Shown: positions 16,420 through 24,218 of the stretch, piece after piece
Layout of the letters: each line of letters starts with the position of its first letter
Position numbering within the stretch: position 1 is the stretch's first letter
Source of the DNA: AC-32 sp963717475
Lineage (GTDB): Bacteria; Actinomycetota; Thermoleophilia; Gaiellales; Gaiellaceae
DNA length: 64,000 nucleotides
Assembly (NCBI GenBank): GCA_963717475.1
Contig: OY970337.1
Coordinates: forward strand, 1,674,001 to 1,738,000
Direction: 5' to 3'
The notes under the pieces: model-generated
Told to the model about the DNA's origin: nothing
Database searches by the model: none
What the model saw: the letters and a program-made list of their open reading frames with translations, nothing else
Made by a program: the position numbers and the translations under genes

Positions 16420-16839
16420 CTAGCTGAGGGGAACCTTGTAGCCGCGCTCGACGTCCTTGACGAGCTCCTCGACGGTGCCGGTCGCGCTTTTCATGGCCGC
16501 CACGAACGCGTGCGGATTGTCGGCCCCGGCGGCGAGCGCGTCGAGCTCGGCGGGTGTCGCGACGCGCGGCTCCTCGGCCGCGGCGCCCGTCGCCTCCTCC
16601 GCCAGCTCGTACAGCGCGGCGATCGAGACCGCGTCCCGGACGAGCGACCGGTCCTCGACCGGCCGGCCGTCGCCGTCGAGCACGAGCCAGGTCGTGTCGC
16701 CACCGTCGGTGAAGGCGCAGACATATGCGCGGACACCCGAGCCGGGCTCCGCCGGGACGATCCCGGTGAGCTCCTCTCCCTCCGCGGCGTGGCGGATGGC
16801 GGCGTCGGCGATGCGCCGCAATTCCCGTTCCAGCTCCAC
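16420..16839 (-). CDS. 139-residue protein of unknown function
   Basis: Begins MELERELRRIADAAIRHAAE. An alpha/beta region with VRAYVCAFTDGGDTTWLVLD follows, then an Ala/Glu-rich helical tail ending in VEELVKDVERGYKVPLS. Codon bias is that of its neighbours. The GTG start at 16839 is supported by TAAGCT 6 bases upstream, and the gene is divergent from the MenG-like gene with only 23 bases between them. I recognise no named domain. Confidence 0.7.
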   Translation of the reverse strand: MELERELRRIADAAIRHAAEGEELTGIVPAEPGSGVRAYVCAFTDGGDTTWLVLDGDGRPVEDRSLVRDAVSIAALYELAEEATGAAAEEPRVATPAELDALAAGADNPHAFVAAMKSATGTVEELVKDVERGYKVPLS

Positions 16840-16845
16840 GGCTTG

Positions 16846-16855
16846 AGCTTAGACT
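16846..16855. promoter_or_regulatory. overlapping divergent -10 elements
   Basis: TAAGCT on the minus strand (16846-16851) ends 6 bases before the GTG at 16839, and TAGACT on the plus strand (16850-16855) ends 7 bases before the GTG at 16863. The two hexamers share 2 bases, so polymerases firing in the two directions would compete for the same DNA, and both transcripts would be leaderless. Confidence 0.5.
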
Positions 16856-16862
16856 CACGATC

Positions 16863-17567
16863 GTGGCCGAGACGGTCTCCGAGCGCGCCCGTGAGCTGTT
16901 CGCACCCCTCGGCCCGACCTACGACCGGTACGCGCGGCTCCTGTCGTTCGGGCAGGACCCGCGCTGGCGGCGCTTCCTGGTCTCGAGGCTGCCGGTCGGC
17001 CCCGAGGACACCGTCGTCGACGTCGCCTGCGGGACGGGCGCGGTCGCGGTCGAGCTCGTCCGCCGCACCGGCTGCTCGGTCGTGGGCGTCGACCAGAGCC
17101 CGGAGATGCTGGCCGAGGCGCGGCGGCGGCTGGCCGGCAACGAGCGAGTCCGGCTGGTCGAGGGTTCAGCCGCCGAGCTTCCGTTCGAAGACGCGTCGTT
17201 CGACGGCCTGACCGCCGCCTACCTCCTCCGCTACCTCGACGACCTGCCCGCGGGGCTCGCGGAGCTCGCGCGCGTCCTCCGTCCCGGCGCGACGGCCTCG
17301 CTGCTCGACTTCGGCGTCCCCCCTGCCCCGCTCACCCGCGAGGCCTGGAACTTCTGGGTCGACGCGGGCCTCCCGCTCGCAGGCCGCGCGATCTCGCCCG
17401 GCTGGCACGAAGTCGGCCGCTTCCTCGGCGACAGCATCCGCCGGTTTCACGCGGAGTGGCCGCTCGAGAGCCTGCTCGGCGCCTTCCGCGATGCCGGGTT
17501 CGAGAGCGCGAACGCGCGGCGCCTGAGCCTCGGCGGCTGCGTCGTCGTGTGGGGAGTTCGCGTTTGA
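16863..17567 (+). CDS. UbiE/MenG-like class I methyltransferase
   Basis: 234 residues. Motif I is VVDVACGTGAVAVELV near residue 48, with GVDQSPEMLAEAR for the ribose contact and ELPFEDASFDGLTAAYLLRY matching the UbiE/COQ5 family signature. Demethylmenaquinone methyltransferases have about this length and motif order; the N-terminal ARELFAPLGPTYDRYARLLSFG is also typical. A role in menaquinone C-methylation is likely but a different quinone or lipid substrate cannot be excluded. GTG 16863 starts the gene; the stop overlaps the TTG start proposed for the next gene. Confidence 0.78.
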   Translation: MAETVSERARELFAPLGPTYDRYARLLSFGQDPRWRRFLVSRLPVGPEDTVVDVACGTGAVAVELVRRTGCSVVGVDQSPEMLAEARRRLAGNERVRLVEGSAAELPFEDASFDGLTAAYLLRYLDDLPAGLAELARVLRPGATASLLDFGVPPAPLTREAWNFWVDAGLPLAGRAISPGWHEVGRFLGDSIRRFHAEWPLESLLGAFRDAGFESANARRLSLGGCVVVWGVRV

Positions 17568-18361
17568 GCAATGAGCGTAGGCTCGACGGAGCTCATCAGG
17601 GAGCGGAGGCGGCGGCTTCGCCGGCGCCGGGAGCGGAAGTCGCGCGTCCGGCCTTCTATGCACTCTCGCCCGGGAGCTGGCGGGACTACCTGACGCTGCT
17701 GCACCCGCCGTACACCGCGTGGCACCTGAGCTACGTCGTGCTCGGCGCGTGCCTCGCACCGCACCTCTACACCGACCGCCTCGGCGCCGCCCTGGCGGCT
17801 TTCTTCCTCGGGCTCGGCGTCGGCGCGCACGCCCTCGACGAGCTGCAGGACCGTCCCTTGAAGACGCGGATCCCGGACCGGACGCTGCTCGTCCTCACGG
17901 CGACCGCCCTTGCCGGGGCGGTCGCGATCGGGATCGCGGGCGCGGTCTCGTTCAACGGCTGGCTGCTCGTCTTCGTCGCCGCCGGCGCGCTGCTCGTGCC
18001 CGCTTACAACCTCGAGCTGTTCGGCGGTGCGATCCACAACGCGCCCGGCTTCGCGCTCGCCTGGGGCGCGTTCCCGGTCCTGACGGGCTACTTCGCCTGC
18101 GCGGGGACGATCGGCTGGGTCGCGCTTCTCGCGGCCGCCTTCGCTGCGCTGACGAGCTACGTGCAGCGCGTGCTCTCGACGCCCGTCCGCCACCTGCGCC
18201 GCCGCGTGGTCGCGGTCAGCGGGACGCTCGAGCTCCGCGACGGCAGCAGCGAGCCGGTCACGGTGGACCACCTGTTCGCGACGCAGGAGCTGTCGCTGCA
18301 GCTGCTGGCGGCCGCGCACGTCTGTCTCGCGGGCGCCTTGCTGGTTCTAAGACTCGCGTAG
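17564..18361 (+). CDS. UbiA-like polytopic membrane protein
   Basis: About 265 residues with seven to eight hydrophobic helices. The region HALDELQDRPLKTRIPDRTL near residue 93 resembles the first Asp-rich substrate motif of UbiA prenyltransferases but lacks the canonical NDxxD, so prenyltransferase activity is uncertain. TTG 17564 overlaps the upstream stop and is the only usual start codon, but using it translates the 67-base repeat at 17572-17638 as an Ala/Gly-rich N-terminus. The conserved-looking part begins after the repeat; GTC 17639 occupies the place where the second repeat copy has an ATG. It follows the MenG-like gene, which fits quinone biosynthesis. Confidence 0.65.
   Translation: MSNERRLDGAHQGAEAAASPAPGAEVARPAFYALSPGSWRDYLTLLHPPYTAWHLSYVVLGACLAPHLYTDRLGAALAAFFLGLGVGAHALDELQDRPLKTRIPDRTLLVLTATALAGAVAIGIAGAVSFNGWLLVFVAAGALLVPAYNLELFGGAIHNAPGFALAWGAFPVLTGYFACAGTIGWVALLAAAFAALTSYVQRVLSTPVRHLRRRVVAVSGTLELRDGSSEPVTVDHLFATQELSLQLLAAAHVCLAGALLVLRLA
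17572..17638 (+). repeat. 67-base structured repeat, copy 1
   Basis: Identical to 21859-21925 except at 4 of 67 positions. It contains three small palindromes in order (GAGC-GTAG-GCTC, GAGCTC, and a GC-rich stem around GGCGGCTTCGCC). It lies immediately after the stop of the MenG-like gene and inside the proposed 5' coding region of the UbiA-like gene. Confidence 0.85.
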
Positions 18362-18371
18362 CATCCGCGCC

Positions 18372-19724
18372 GTGCGCGCGGAGATCCTCGAAGTCGTCTT
18401 CGCAGCCGCGGTGCTCCTCCTGTTTGGATCCGCGGCCCTGCTGCTGCGGGGCCGCGTCACGCGGACTGTGCTGGTCACACTAGCCTGGCTGGTCGCCGCC
18501 GTCGCGGCCGCCGCCTGGGTCGTCGTCGCGCTCGAGCCGGGCCGGGATGTCGCCACCGCGGCCGCGGGGATCACCGTCTGCGCTGCGGCCCAGGCCGGGC
18601 TGCTCGTCCTTCGCCGGCTGCTCGAGCAAGGGCGAGCCGTCGACGACTCCCTCGCGGCTGCGCGCGACCAGCTCGACGCGGTCGTGCAGCGCGAGACCGA
18701 GACGCGCGCCGCGGAGCTCGAGCGCACGCTCGCCCTGGCGCGCTCGCAGTCGCTCTCTCGCCTCGCCGAGGAGGAGCGCCGCATGGCCGAGAAGCGCCGC
18801 GCGGCCGTCCACGAGCGCGAGCTGCAGACGAACACCGAGCTGAGCGAGGCGCTCGCGAAGGCACAGGCACGAATCGGGGCCCGCCTCGCCGACTGGGCGG
18901 GCGACCTCGAGCGCACGGAGCACGAGCTGACCGCCCAGATCGCCTCACTCCGCCAGCGCCAGGAGCAGCTGCTCGCCGATGCGGCCACCCGCCTGACGAT
19001 CGAGACCGAGCGGCTGGACACGGCCTCCGAGGAGCAGCGAGAACGCCTCGCCGCGCTGGCCGCGCAATTCGACCGCGTGGCCCGCGAGACCGCGGAGGGC
19101 GCACACGCCGCGATCGAGACGCACGAGAGCGAGCGGCGCCGGGCGCTGCAGCAGGTCGCCGAGCGGCTCCGCGAACGCGAGCGGGAGCTGCGCGAGCGGA
19201 TCGCGGCCGAGGAGTCCGAGGCGGTGCAGCGGATCCAGGCCGGCTTCGCCGACACCGAGCGCCGGCAGGTGGATCAGTTGAAGCGCATCGTCGAGCGCAC
19301 CTCGGGCTCGTTCTCGGAGGCGCTCTCGCGCCAGTTCACCGAGGAGATCAAGCGCGCCCGCGAGGAGGCCGCGCAACGGCTCTCGCGCGAGCTCGACAGG
19401 GCCGTCGCCCACTTCTCCCGCGAGGCCCAGAGCGTCCTCGCCGAGCGGCTCGCCCACGTCGCGGATGCCGGCGGCCAGCGACTCGAGCGCAAGCTCTCCC
19501 AGATCGGCTCGTCGCTCGAGCAGGAGCAGAGCGAGCTCGCCGCAGAGCTGCAGAAGCGGATCGGTGACGCGGAGCTCGAGCTCCGCTCGCAGGTGCAGGG
19601 CCTTGCCGCGGACGCCGAAGCCGAACGCTCGGTCCTGAGCGCGAGGCTGAACGAGCTCCAGCGCCGCCTCGAAGCGCTCCGCGAAGAAGCCGAGGCCCGG
19701 ACACCCACGTTTCGAACGGGCTAG
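18372..19724 (+). CDS. membrane-anchored coiled-coil protein
   Basis: 450 residues. Two or three hydrophobic helices occupy residues 5-80 (VLLLFGSAALLLRG, then VLVTLAWLVAAVAAAAWVVV, then an Ala-rich segment), and residues 90-440 are an almost continuous Glu/Arg/Ala heptad region, suggesting a long cytoplasmic coiled coil. Such proteins often organise division or envelope machinery, but no named domain is visible, and no claim on function is made. GTG 18372 has TAGCAT 7 bases upstream, which also carries the stop of the UbiA-like gene. Confidence 0.75.
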   Translation: MRAEILEVVFAAAVLLLFGSAALLLRGRVTRTVLVTLAWLVAAVAAAAWVVVALEPGRDVATAAAGITVCAAAQAGLLVLRRLLEQGRAVDDSLAAARDQLDAVVQRETETRAAELERTLALARSQSLSRLAEEERRMAEKRRAAVHERELQTNTELSEALAKAQARIGARLADWAGDLERTEHELTAQIASLRQRQEQLLADAATRLTIETERLDTASEEQRERLAALAAQFDRVARETAEGAHAAIETHESERRRALQQVAERLRERERELRERIAAEESEAVQRIQAGFADTERRQVDQLKRIVERTSGSFSEALSRQFTEEIKRAREEAAQRLSRELDRAVAHFSREAQSVLAERLAHVADAGGQRLERKLSQIGSSLEQEQSELAAELQKRIGDAELELRSQVQGLAADAEAERSVLSARLNELQRRLEALREEAEARTPTFRTG

Positions 19725-19729
19725 CCCAG

Positions 19730-19804
19730 GTGAAGAACAAGCACTCCCAAAAGCAAGATTTCACACGAGCAAACTTCCAGCGAAAGGGATCGTCTAGGAC
19801 CTGA
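19730..19804 (+). CDS. possible 24-residue basic peptide
   Basis: An open frame from GTG 19730 to TGA 19804 encodes a very polar peptide beginning MKNKHSQKQDFTRANF, with 7 Lys/Arg, no hydrophobic core and clearly lower G+C than both flanks. It lies in the 100-base gap between the coiled-coil gene and the next small gene. There is no good ribosome-binding site, so it could instead be an untranslated element; the compositional contrast is the only support. Confidence 0.3.
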   Translation: MKNKHSQKQDFTRANFQRKGSSRT

Positions 19805-19823
19805 CGAACTAGCTCCAACGCCG

Positions 19824-20018
19824 ATGGCACAGATCACCGAGACACCCCGGGACGAACAGGCGAAAGTCGAGAGCTGGCGCCTGCACGTGCTGATGGAGGG
19901 CGGCTACCCGCTCCCGCTGGCGGAGAAGATCGCGCACTCGAGCGCCGACCTTCACTACGCGGTGGATCTGATCTCTCTGGGCTGCGATCCGGAGACCGCG
20001 GCCGAGATCCTGCTCTAA
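19824..20018 (+). CDS. 64-residue protein upstream of xseA
   Basis: Starts MAQITETPRDEQAKVESWRL and contains HVLMEGGYPLPLAEKIAHSS and DLHYAVDLISLGCDPETAAEI, which looks like a small three-helix fold. Its stop TAA (20016-20018) is in the same frame as xseA, separated from the first xseA codons by nothing else, so the two may be coupled. Family not recognised. Codon use and the clean start give fair confidence that it is translated. Confidence 0.65.
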   Translation: MAQITETPRDEQAKVESWRLHVLMEGGYPLPLAEKIAHSSADLHYAVDLISLGCDPETAAEILL

Positions 20019-20072
20019 TTCCTCGTCATCAAGGTCGAGGCGATCGAGTACGGCGACCGCCGGGTCTACTCG

Positions 20073-21179
20073 GTGGGCGCATTCAACCGCGGCATCGCGT
20101 CGTGGCTCGGACGGCTGCCGACCGTGTGGGTCGAGGGCGAGATCACGGAGCTCCGGCGGCAGGCGCGCTGGGCGAGCGTCTTCTTCACGCTCAAGGACCC
20201 GGCTGACGGCTCCTGCCTGTCCGTCTCGATGCCCCGCGGGCAGTTCGACGCGGTCGGCGGAAGCGTCTCCGACGGCGACCGCGTGCACGTCTACGGTCGC
20301 CCCGAGCTCTTCGCGGCGCGAGGGGAGTTCCGCCTGCGCGCGCTCTCGCTCGAGCAGTTCGGGCTCGGCGACCACCTGGCGGCGCTCGAGCGCCTGAAGC
20401 AGAAGCTCGCCGCGGAGGGGCTCTTCGCGGCCGAGCGCAAGCGCGCGCTCCCTCGATTCCCGCGGAAGATCGGGCTCGTCACCGGCAACGACGCGGCCGC
20501 GAAGCGCGACGTCCTGACCGCCATCCAGAGCCGTTTCCCGCCTGCCTCGGTGCTCGTCGGCGAGACCTACGTCCAGGGGCCGCGGGCCGCCGGCGCCGTG
20601 ATCGAGACGCTCGGAGCGCTGTGCCGCGAGGAAGGAGTCGACGTGATCGTCGTCGCCCGGGGCGGCGGCAGCTTCGAGGATCTCCTCCCCTTCAGCGACG
20701 AGCGGCTCGTGCGGGCGATCGCCGCGTGCCCCGTGCCGGTCGTGACGGCCGTCGGCCACGAGCAGGACACTCCCCTCTGCGACCTCGCGGCCGACGCGCG
20801 TGCCTCGACGCCGAGCGTCGCCGCGCGCCTCGTCGTGCCCGACCTGAACGAGCTCCTGGCGCGACTCGACCGCGCCCGCTCCGGCCTGGAGCGAGGAGCA
20901 CGGCGAGCCCTCGAGCGCGAGCGCCAGAAGCTCGACCGCACCCACGAACGGCTCGGCCGCGCGCCGCGCCTGCTCGTCGAGCGCAGCCGCCACCGGCTCG
21001 AGCAGTCGGCCGGACGCCTGCGCGCCCTTTCGCCGAAGGCGACCCTGGCCCGCGGCTACGCCATCGTCCGAGCGAACGACGAGATCGTCCGCTCCGGAAG
21101 AGCCGTCGAGCCGGGCGAGCGCGTCGATGTCGAGCTGGCCGAAGGCGGCTTCGGCGCGCGTGTGGAGGAGACGCGTTGA
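20073..21179 (+). CDS. xseA: exodeoxyribonuclease VII large subunit
   Basis: XseA forms with XseB an enzyme that degrades single-stranded DNA to oligonucleotides. The N-terminal OB-fold (VWVEGEITELRRQ, SVFFTLKDPAD) is followed by the catalytic domain: IGLVTGNDAAAKRDVL near residue 132, VIVVARGGGSFEDLLPFSDE near 190 and VTAVGHEQDTPLCDLAADAR near 225, the family signature with the catalytic His/Asp. A coiled-coil region follows. The only usual start codon is GTG 20073, which cuts the conserved VYSVGAFNRG; the frame is open back to 20019 and ATC 20028 would give a natural N-terminus. xseB overlaps its stop. Confidence 0.93.
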   Translation: MGAFNRGIASWLGRLPTVWVEGEITELRRQARWASVFFTLKDPADGSCLSVSMPRGQFDAVGGSVSDGDRVHVYGRPELFAARGEFRLRALSLEQFGLGDHLAALERLKQKLAAEGLFAAERKRALPRFPRKIGLVTGNDAAAKRDVLTAIQSRFPPASVLVGETYVQGPRAAGAVIETLGALCREEGVDVIVVARGGGSFEDLLPFSDERLVRAIAACPVPVVTAVGHEQDTPLCDLAADARASTPSVAARLVVPDLNELLARLDRARSGLERGARRALERERQKLDRTHERLGRAPRLLVERSRHRLEQSAGRLRALSPKATLARGYAIVRANDEIVRSGRAVEPGERVDVELAEGGFGARVEETR

Positions 21180-21382
21180 GCGAGCCGACCTTCGAAGAAG
21201 CCCAGCGCGAGCTCGAAGCGATCGTGAACCGGCTGGAGAGCGGCGAGGCGCCGCTGGACGAGGCGCTGAAGCTCTGGCAGCGCGGCGAGGAGCTCTACCG
21301 GCTCTGCCGCGAGCGCCTCGAAAACGCCGAGGGCAAGATCGAAGAGCTCGCCTCCCGAGCCGAATCCGCGCGGCCCGCGTAG
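21176..21382 (+). CDS. xseB: exodeoxyribonuclease VII small subunit
   Basis: 68 residues, the normal XseB size, with the family pattern TFEEAQRELEAIVNRLESGE, then PLDEALKLWQRGEEL and CRERLENAEGKIEEL, forming two helices that bind the XseA coiled coil. The start is TTG 21176, overlapping the xseA stop in TTGA, which fits co-translation of the subunits. Confidence 0.92.
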   Translation: MSEPTFEEAQRELEAIVNRLESGEAPLDEALKLWQRGEELYRLCRERLENAEGKIEELASRAESARPA

Positions 21383-21438
21383 CCTTCAGCAAGGCGCTCC
21401 GCCTCTAGTCAGATAACACCTGTCCGGCCGCGCCGCAT

Positions 21439-21444
21439 TAGAAT
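21439..21444 (+). promoter_or_regulatory. -10 hexamer TAGAAT of the cyclic-nucleotide/sigma operon
   Basis: TAGAAT lies 6 bases before GTG 21451 and 56 bases beyond the xseB stop, so it is not part of a coding sequence. The paralogous gene at 26281 has TAGTAT at the same distance and nearly the same following bases (ATCCGCCC versus ATCCGGGC), which supports a conserved leaderless promoter for this family. Confidence 0.55.
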
Positions 21445-21450
21445 CCGGGC

Positions 21451-21861
21451 GTGGCCGGACCATCCCTCGAGCTGCTGCAACGGATCCCTCTCTTCGCGGA
21501 CTTCGACCGCGGCGAGCTCGAGCGCATCTCTCGCACGTTCAAGGACCGCACCTTCGACGCCGGCAGCACCGTCGTCGGCGAGGGCAAGACCGGTGCGGGC
21601 TTCTTCGTGATCGAGAGCGGTGAGGCCACGGTGTCGACGCGGGGCGACGAGCGCGGCAAGCTCGGCCCCGGGGATTACTTCGGCGAGATCGCCCTGATCG
21701 ACGACGGCGCCCGCAGCGCCACGGTCACCGCCGACAGCGAGCTGCGCTGCTACGGGCTCACCTCGTGGGAGTTCCGCCCGCTCGTCGAGTCGAATGCCTC
21801 GATCGCATGGAAACTCCTCGAGACGATGGCGAAGCGTCTGCGCTCGGCGCAGCAACACTGA
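21451..21861 (+). CDS. stand-alone cyclic-nucleotide-binding domain protein (copy 1)
   Basis: 136 residues, a single cNMP-binding (CRP-like) domain without a DNA-binding domain or effector. The beta-roll is clear: LLQRIPLFADFDRGELERI, then FVIESGEATVST, and the phosphate-binding cassette FGEIALIDDGARSATV with the expected Glu and Arg. It probably senses a cyclic nucleotide and acts on a partner. The gene at 26281 encodes a close paralog. Its TGA stop is the first triplet of the 67-base repeat copy 2, and an ECF sigma gene follows directly. Confidence 0.85.
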   Translation: MAGPSLELLQRIPLFADFDRGELERISRTFKDRTFDAGSTVVGEGKTGAGFFVIESGEATVSTRGDERGKLGPGDYFGEIALIDDGARSATVTADSELRCYGLTSWEFRPLVESNASIAWKLLETMAKRLRSAQQH

Positions 21862-21925
21862 GCGTAGGCTCGACGGAGCTCAGCAAGGAGTGGAGGCGGC
21901 GGCTTCGCCGGCGCCGTGAGCGGAA
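21859..21925 (+). repeat. 67-base structured repeat, copy 2
   Basis: Begins with the stop codon of the cyclic-nucleotide-binding gene and ends with GAGCGGAA directly before the ATG of the ECF sigma factor, so it makes up the whole intergenic spacer and may provide the ribosome-binding site. It differs from copy 1 at 4 positions and keeps all three palindromes. Confidence 0.85.
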
Positions 21926-22480
21926 ATGAGCACCGAGGCTTCCGACGCCCAACTCGTAGCGCGGTGTCGCACGGGCGACGAGGACGCCTGGCGGGAGCTC
22001 GTCGACCGTTTCTCGCGCTACGTCTACGCGATCTGCGTCCAGGCCTTCCGCCTGCCCGAGCACGACGCCGAGGACGTCTACCAGGAGGTCTTCGCGCGTG
22101 TCTACGAGAAGCTGGAGACCCTGCGCGAGGACGATGCCTTCCGGCCCTGGATCGCCCAGCTCACGCGCCGGCTCTGCATCGATCGCAAGCGCTCGGGCGC
22201 GCGCGAGGAACCGGCCGACGAGGTCCCGGAGACGGCCGCGGACGACGTCCTCGGGGAGATCGAAGAGGCGTTCGACGTCCACGAGGCGCTGGCGGCGCTG
22301 CCCGACAACTGCCAGGAGATCCTCGACCGGTTCTTCGCGCGGGACGAGAGCTACCGGACGATCGGCGACGCGCTCGAGCTTCCCGCCGGCACGATCGCGA
22401 GCCGGATCTCGCGCTGCCTGACGAAATTACGCGAGCACTGGGAAGAAACCGCGCCCTCGCCCCGTCCTGAGAGCAGGTGA
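21926..22480 (+). CDS. ECF-type RNA polymerase sigma factor
   Basis: 184 residues. Region 2 spans about 10-85 (DAWRELVDRFSRYVYAICVQ, then EDVYQEVFARVYEKLETL, the core-binding and -10-recognising parts) and region 4 about 105-165 (LPDNCQEILDRFFARDESYR, then LELPAGTIASRISRCLTKLR with the helix-turn-helix). Regions 1 and 3 are absent, as in ECF sigmas. No transmembrane anti-sigma factor is encoded next to it; the 83-residue protein that follows may regulate it. The 67-base repeat abuts the start codon. Confidence 0.88.
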   Translation: MSTEASDAQLVARCRTGDEDAWRELVDRFSRYVYAICVQAFRLPEHDAEDVYQEVFARVYEKLETLREDDAFRPWIAQLTRRLCIDRKRSGAREEPADEVPETAADDVLGEIEEAFDVHEALAALPDNCQEILDRFFARDESYRTIGDALELPAGTIASRISRCLTKLREHWEETAPSPRPESR

Positions 22481-22484
22481 CGTG

Positions 22485-22736
22485 ATGAGCGCATACGACA
22501 TCGAACAGCTTTCCCGTCTCATCGGGATGCTTCCACCGGCCCCGGCGGCCTGGGTGCAGGCGGCGCAAGAGCTGCCGCGTGCCCGCCGGGAGCTGGACAC
22601 GATCGTCGAGCGTGCGGAGGCCGACAAGGCTTTCCGGGAGGGCGTCGTCGCCGACCTCGAGACTGCTTTGCGGGCGGAGGGCATCGAGCCCACCCGCCCG
22701 CTCCTCGAGGAGCTCCGCCGCCGCGTCTCCGAGTAA
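22485..22736 (+). CDS. 83-residue helical protein following the sigma factor
   Basis: Begins MSAYDIEQLSRLIGMLPPAP and is almost entirely helical and charged (QAAQELPRARRELDTIVERA, then FREGVVADLETALRAEG). It is cytosolic. ATG 22485 is preferred to GTG 22482 because the GCAGGTGA stretch is better spaced. It sits 4 bases after the sigma gene and 9 before the protease, so it is co-transcribed with both and could be a soluble anti-sigma or an adaptor for the protease. No domain recognised. Confidence 0.65.
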   Translation: MSAYDIEQLSRLIGMLPPAPAAWVQAAQELPRARRELDTIVERAEADKAFREGVVADLETALRAEGIEPTRPLLEELRRRVSE

Positions 22737-22745
22737 CGTCCGCCT

Positions 22746-23558
22746 ATGGACGAGAGCCTGCCGGCCTGGAGCATGCCGGCCGAAGCCGCGAAGAAGATCT
22801 CGATCGGCGACTGGCCGGAGCAAGTCACGCGCGAATGGGCGTGGGGCGGCGCGACCGGCAAGGGCGTCAGGGTCTGCATCCTCGACAGCGGCGTCGAGGC
22901 AGGCCACCCGCTCGTCGGCGAGCTCGAGGGGGCAGTCGCGGTCGCCCGGGACGAAGAGGACGTCGCTGTCGCCGAGGATGCGGAGGGCGATCTCTGCGGC
23001 CACGGCACCGCCTGCGCCGGGATCGTCCGCTCGCTTGCCCCCGAGTGCAGCATCTACAGCGTCCGCGTGCTCGGCGCCGGCTTCAAGGGCAGCGGGCCCG
23101 TGCTGCTCGGCGGACTGCGCTGGGCGGTCGAGCAGGGTTTCGACGTCGTCAACATGAGCCTCTCGACGACGAAGCGCCAGTTCGCAGAGCTCCTGCACGA
23201 GCTGGCCGACACCGCGTACTTCCGGCGCACCGTTCTCGTAGCCTCCGCCCACAATATGCCCGTCGAGAGCTACCCGTGGCGCTTTTCGTCCGTGATCTCG
23301 GTCGGCAGCCACGAGGACCCCGATCCGCAGACGTTCTTCTACAACCCCAACCCGCCGGTCGAGTTCTTCGGCCGCGGGGTCGGGGTCGAGATCGCCTGGC
23401 TCGGCGGCGGCACGATCCGCTCGAGCGGGAACAGCTTCGCGACTCCCCATATCGCGGGGATCTGCGCGCTGATCCTCTCCAAGCACCCGGAGCTGACGCC
23501 GTTCCAGCTCAAGAATGTGCTCTACCTGACCGCCAACAACGTCGGAGGGGGAAGATGA
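22746..23558 (+). CDS. intracellular subtilisin-like (S8) serine protease
   Basis: 270 residues with the complete catalytic set: Asp47 in CILDSGV, His86 in CGHGTACAGI, the oxyanion Asn170 in SAHNMP and Ser230 in GNSFATPHIAG. There is no signal peptide and almost no propeptide; the catalytic domain starts near residue 20, so it should be a cytoplasmic, perhaps maturation-type protease. It is embedded between a sigma-factor module and a GAF protein whose ATG overlaps its stop. Two gene positions downstream lies a Met/Lys/Asp repeat protein that could be a substrate. Substrate and trigger are unknown. Confidence 0.88.
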   Translation: MDESLPAWSMPAEAAKKISIGDWPEQVTREWAWGGATGKGVRVCILDSGVEAGHPLVGELEGAVAVARDEEDVAVAEDAEGDLCGHGTACAGIVRSLAPECSIYSVRVLGAGFKGSGPVLLGGLRWAVEQGFDVVNMSLSTTKRQFAELLHELADTAYFRRTVLVASAHNMPVESYPWRFSSVISVGSHEDPDPQTFFYNPNPPVEFFGRGVGVEIAWLGGGTIRSSGNSFATPHIAGICALILSKHPELTPFQLKNVLYLTANNVGGGR

Positions 23559-24187
23559 CGGACCTACGCGCGGCGGTAGCCGCGGGCGCCCTCGGCTCCG
23601 AGGAGAGCTACCGCGAGCTGCTGCAGGCGATCGTCGAGTGCGCACGCGCGATCTTCGGCGCGAAGGCGTCCTCGATCTTCCTCCACGACGAGGAAACCGA
23701 CGAGCTCGTCTTCGAGGCCGTCGCCGGCGAGGGCGCAGGCGACCTGCTCGGCGTGCGGTTCCCGTCGAGCAGGGGCGTGGCCGGATGGGTGCTCGTCACG
23801 CGCCAGCCGCTCGTGATCGAGGAGCTCGAGCAGGACCCGCGTTTCGCGCGCGAGGTGGCCGAATCGACCGGCTACGTCCCGAAGGGCCTGATGGCCGTCC
23901 CGCTCCTGCACGACGAGAACACGCTCGGCGTGCTCGAGGTGCTCGACCGCCCCCAGCAGGCCGCGTTCTCGCTCGCGGAGATGGAGCTCCTGGGCCTGTT
24001 CGCGAACGAGGCCGCGATCGCGCTGGACCTCTTGCGGGGAGCCCGCAACGCCCGAGCCGTCCTCGAGCAGGAAGGCGGCGAGGCGACGGCCCTCGCCCGG
24101 CTCTCCGAGCGGCTCGCCCAAGCCGAGCCGGAAAAACGCGAAGCCGCCGAGCGCCTGATCAAGGCAATCGACGAGCTCCTGTCCTAG
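23555..24187 (+). CDS. GAF-domain sensor protein
   Basis: 210 residues. A GAF domain occupies about residues 15-165: SSIFLHDEETDELVFEAVAG, then RGVAGWVLVTRQPLVIEELE, GLMAVPLLHDENTLGVLEVL and FSLAEMELLGLFANEAAIAL. A short charged coiled tail follows, and no output domain is present, so it likely signals by protein contact. The ligand cannot be inferred. The start overlaps the protease stop (ATGA) and the gene is followed by the bidirectional hairpin at 24219-24240. Confidence 0.82.
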   Translation: MTDLRAAVAAGALGSEESYRELLQAIVECARAIFGAKASSIFLHDEETDELVFEAVAGEGAGDLLGVRFPSSRGVAGWVLVTRQPLVIEELEQDPRFAREVAESTGYVPKGLMAVPLLHDENTLGVLEVLDRPQQAAFSLAEMELLGLFANEAAIALDLLRGARNARAVLEQEGGEATALARLSERLAQAEPEKREAAERLIKAIDELLS

Positions 24188-24218
24188 AAGACCGCCACCG
24201 CCCCACGCCAAAAACGCC

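Noticed and set aside
19741..19823. tmRNA- or tRNA-like segment in the low-GC gap before the 64-residue gene
   Set aside because: No acceptor stem, T-loop or CCA-adjacent pairing could be traced; a short open frame explains the composition better.
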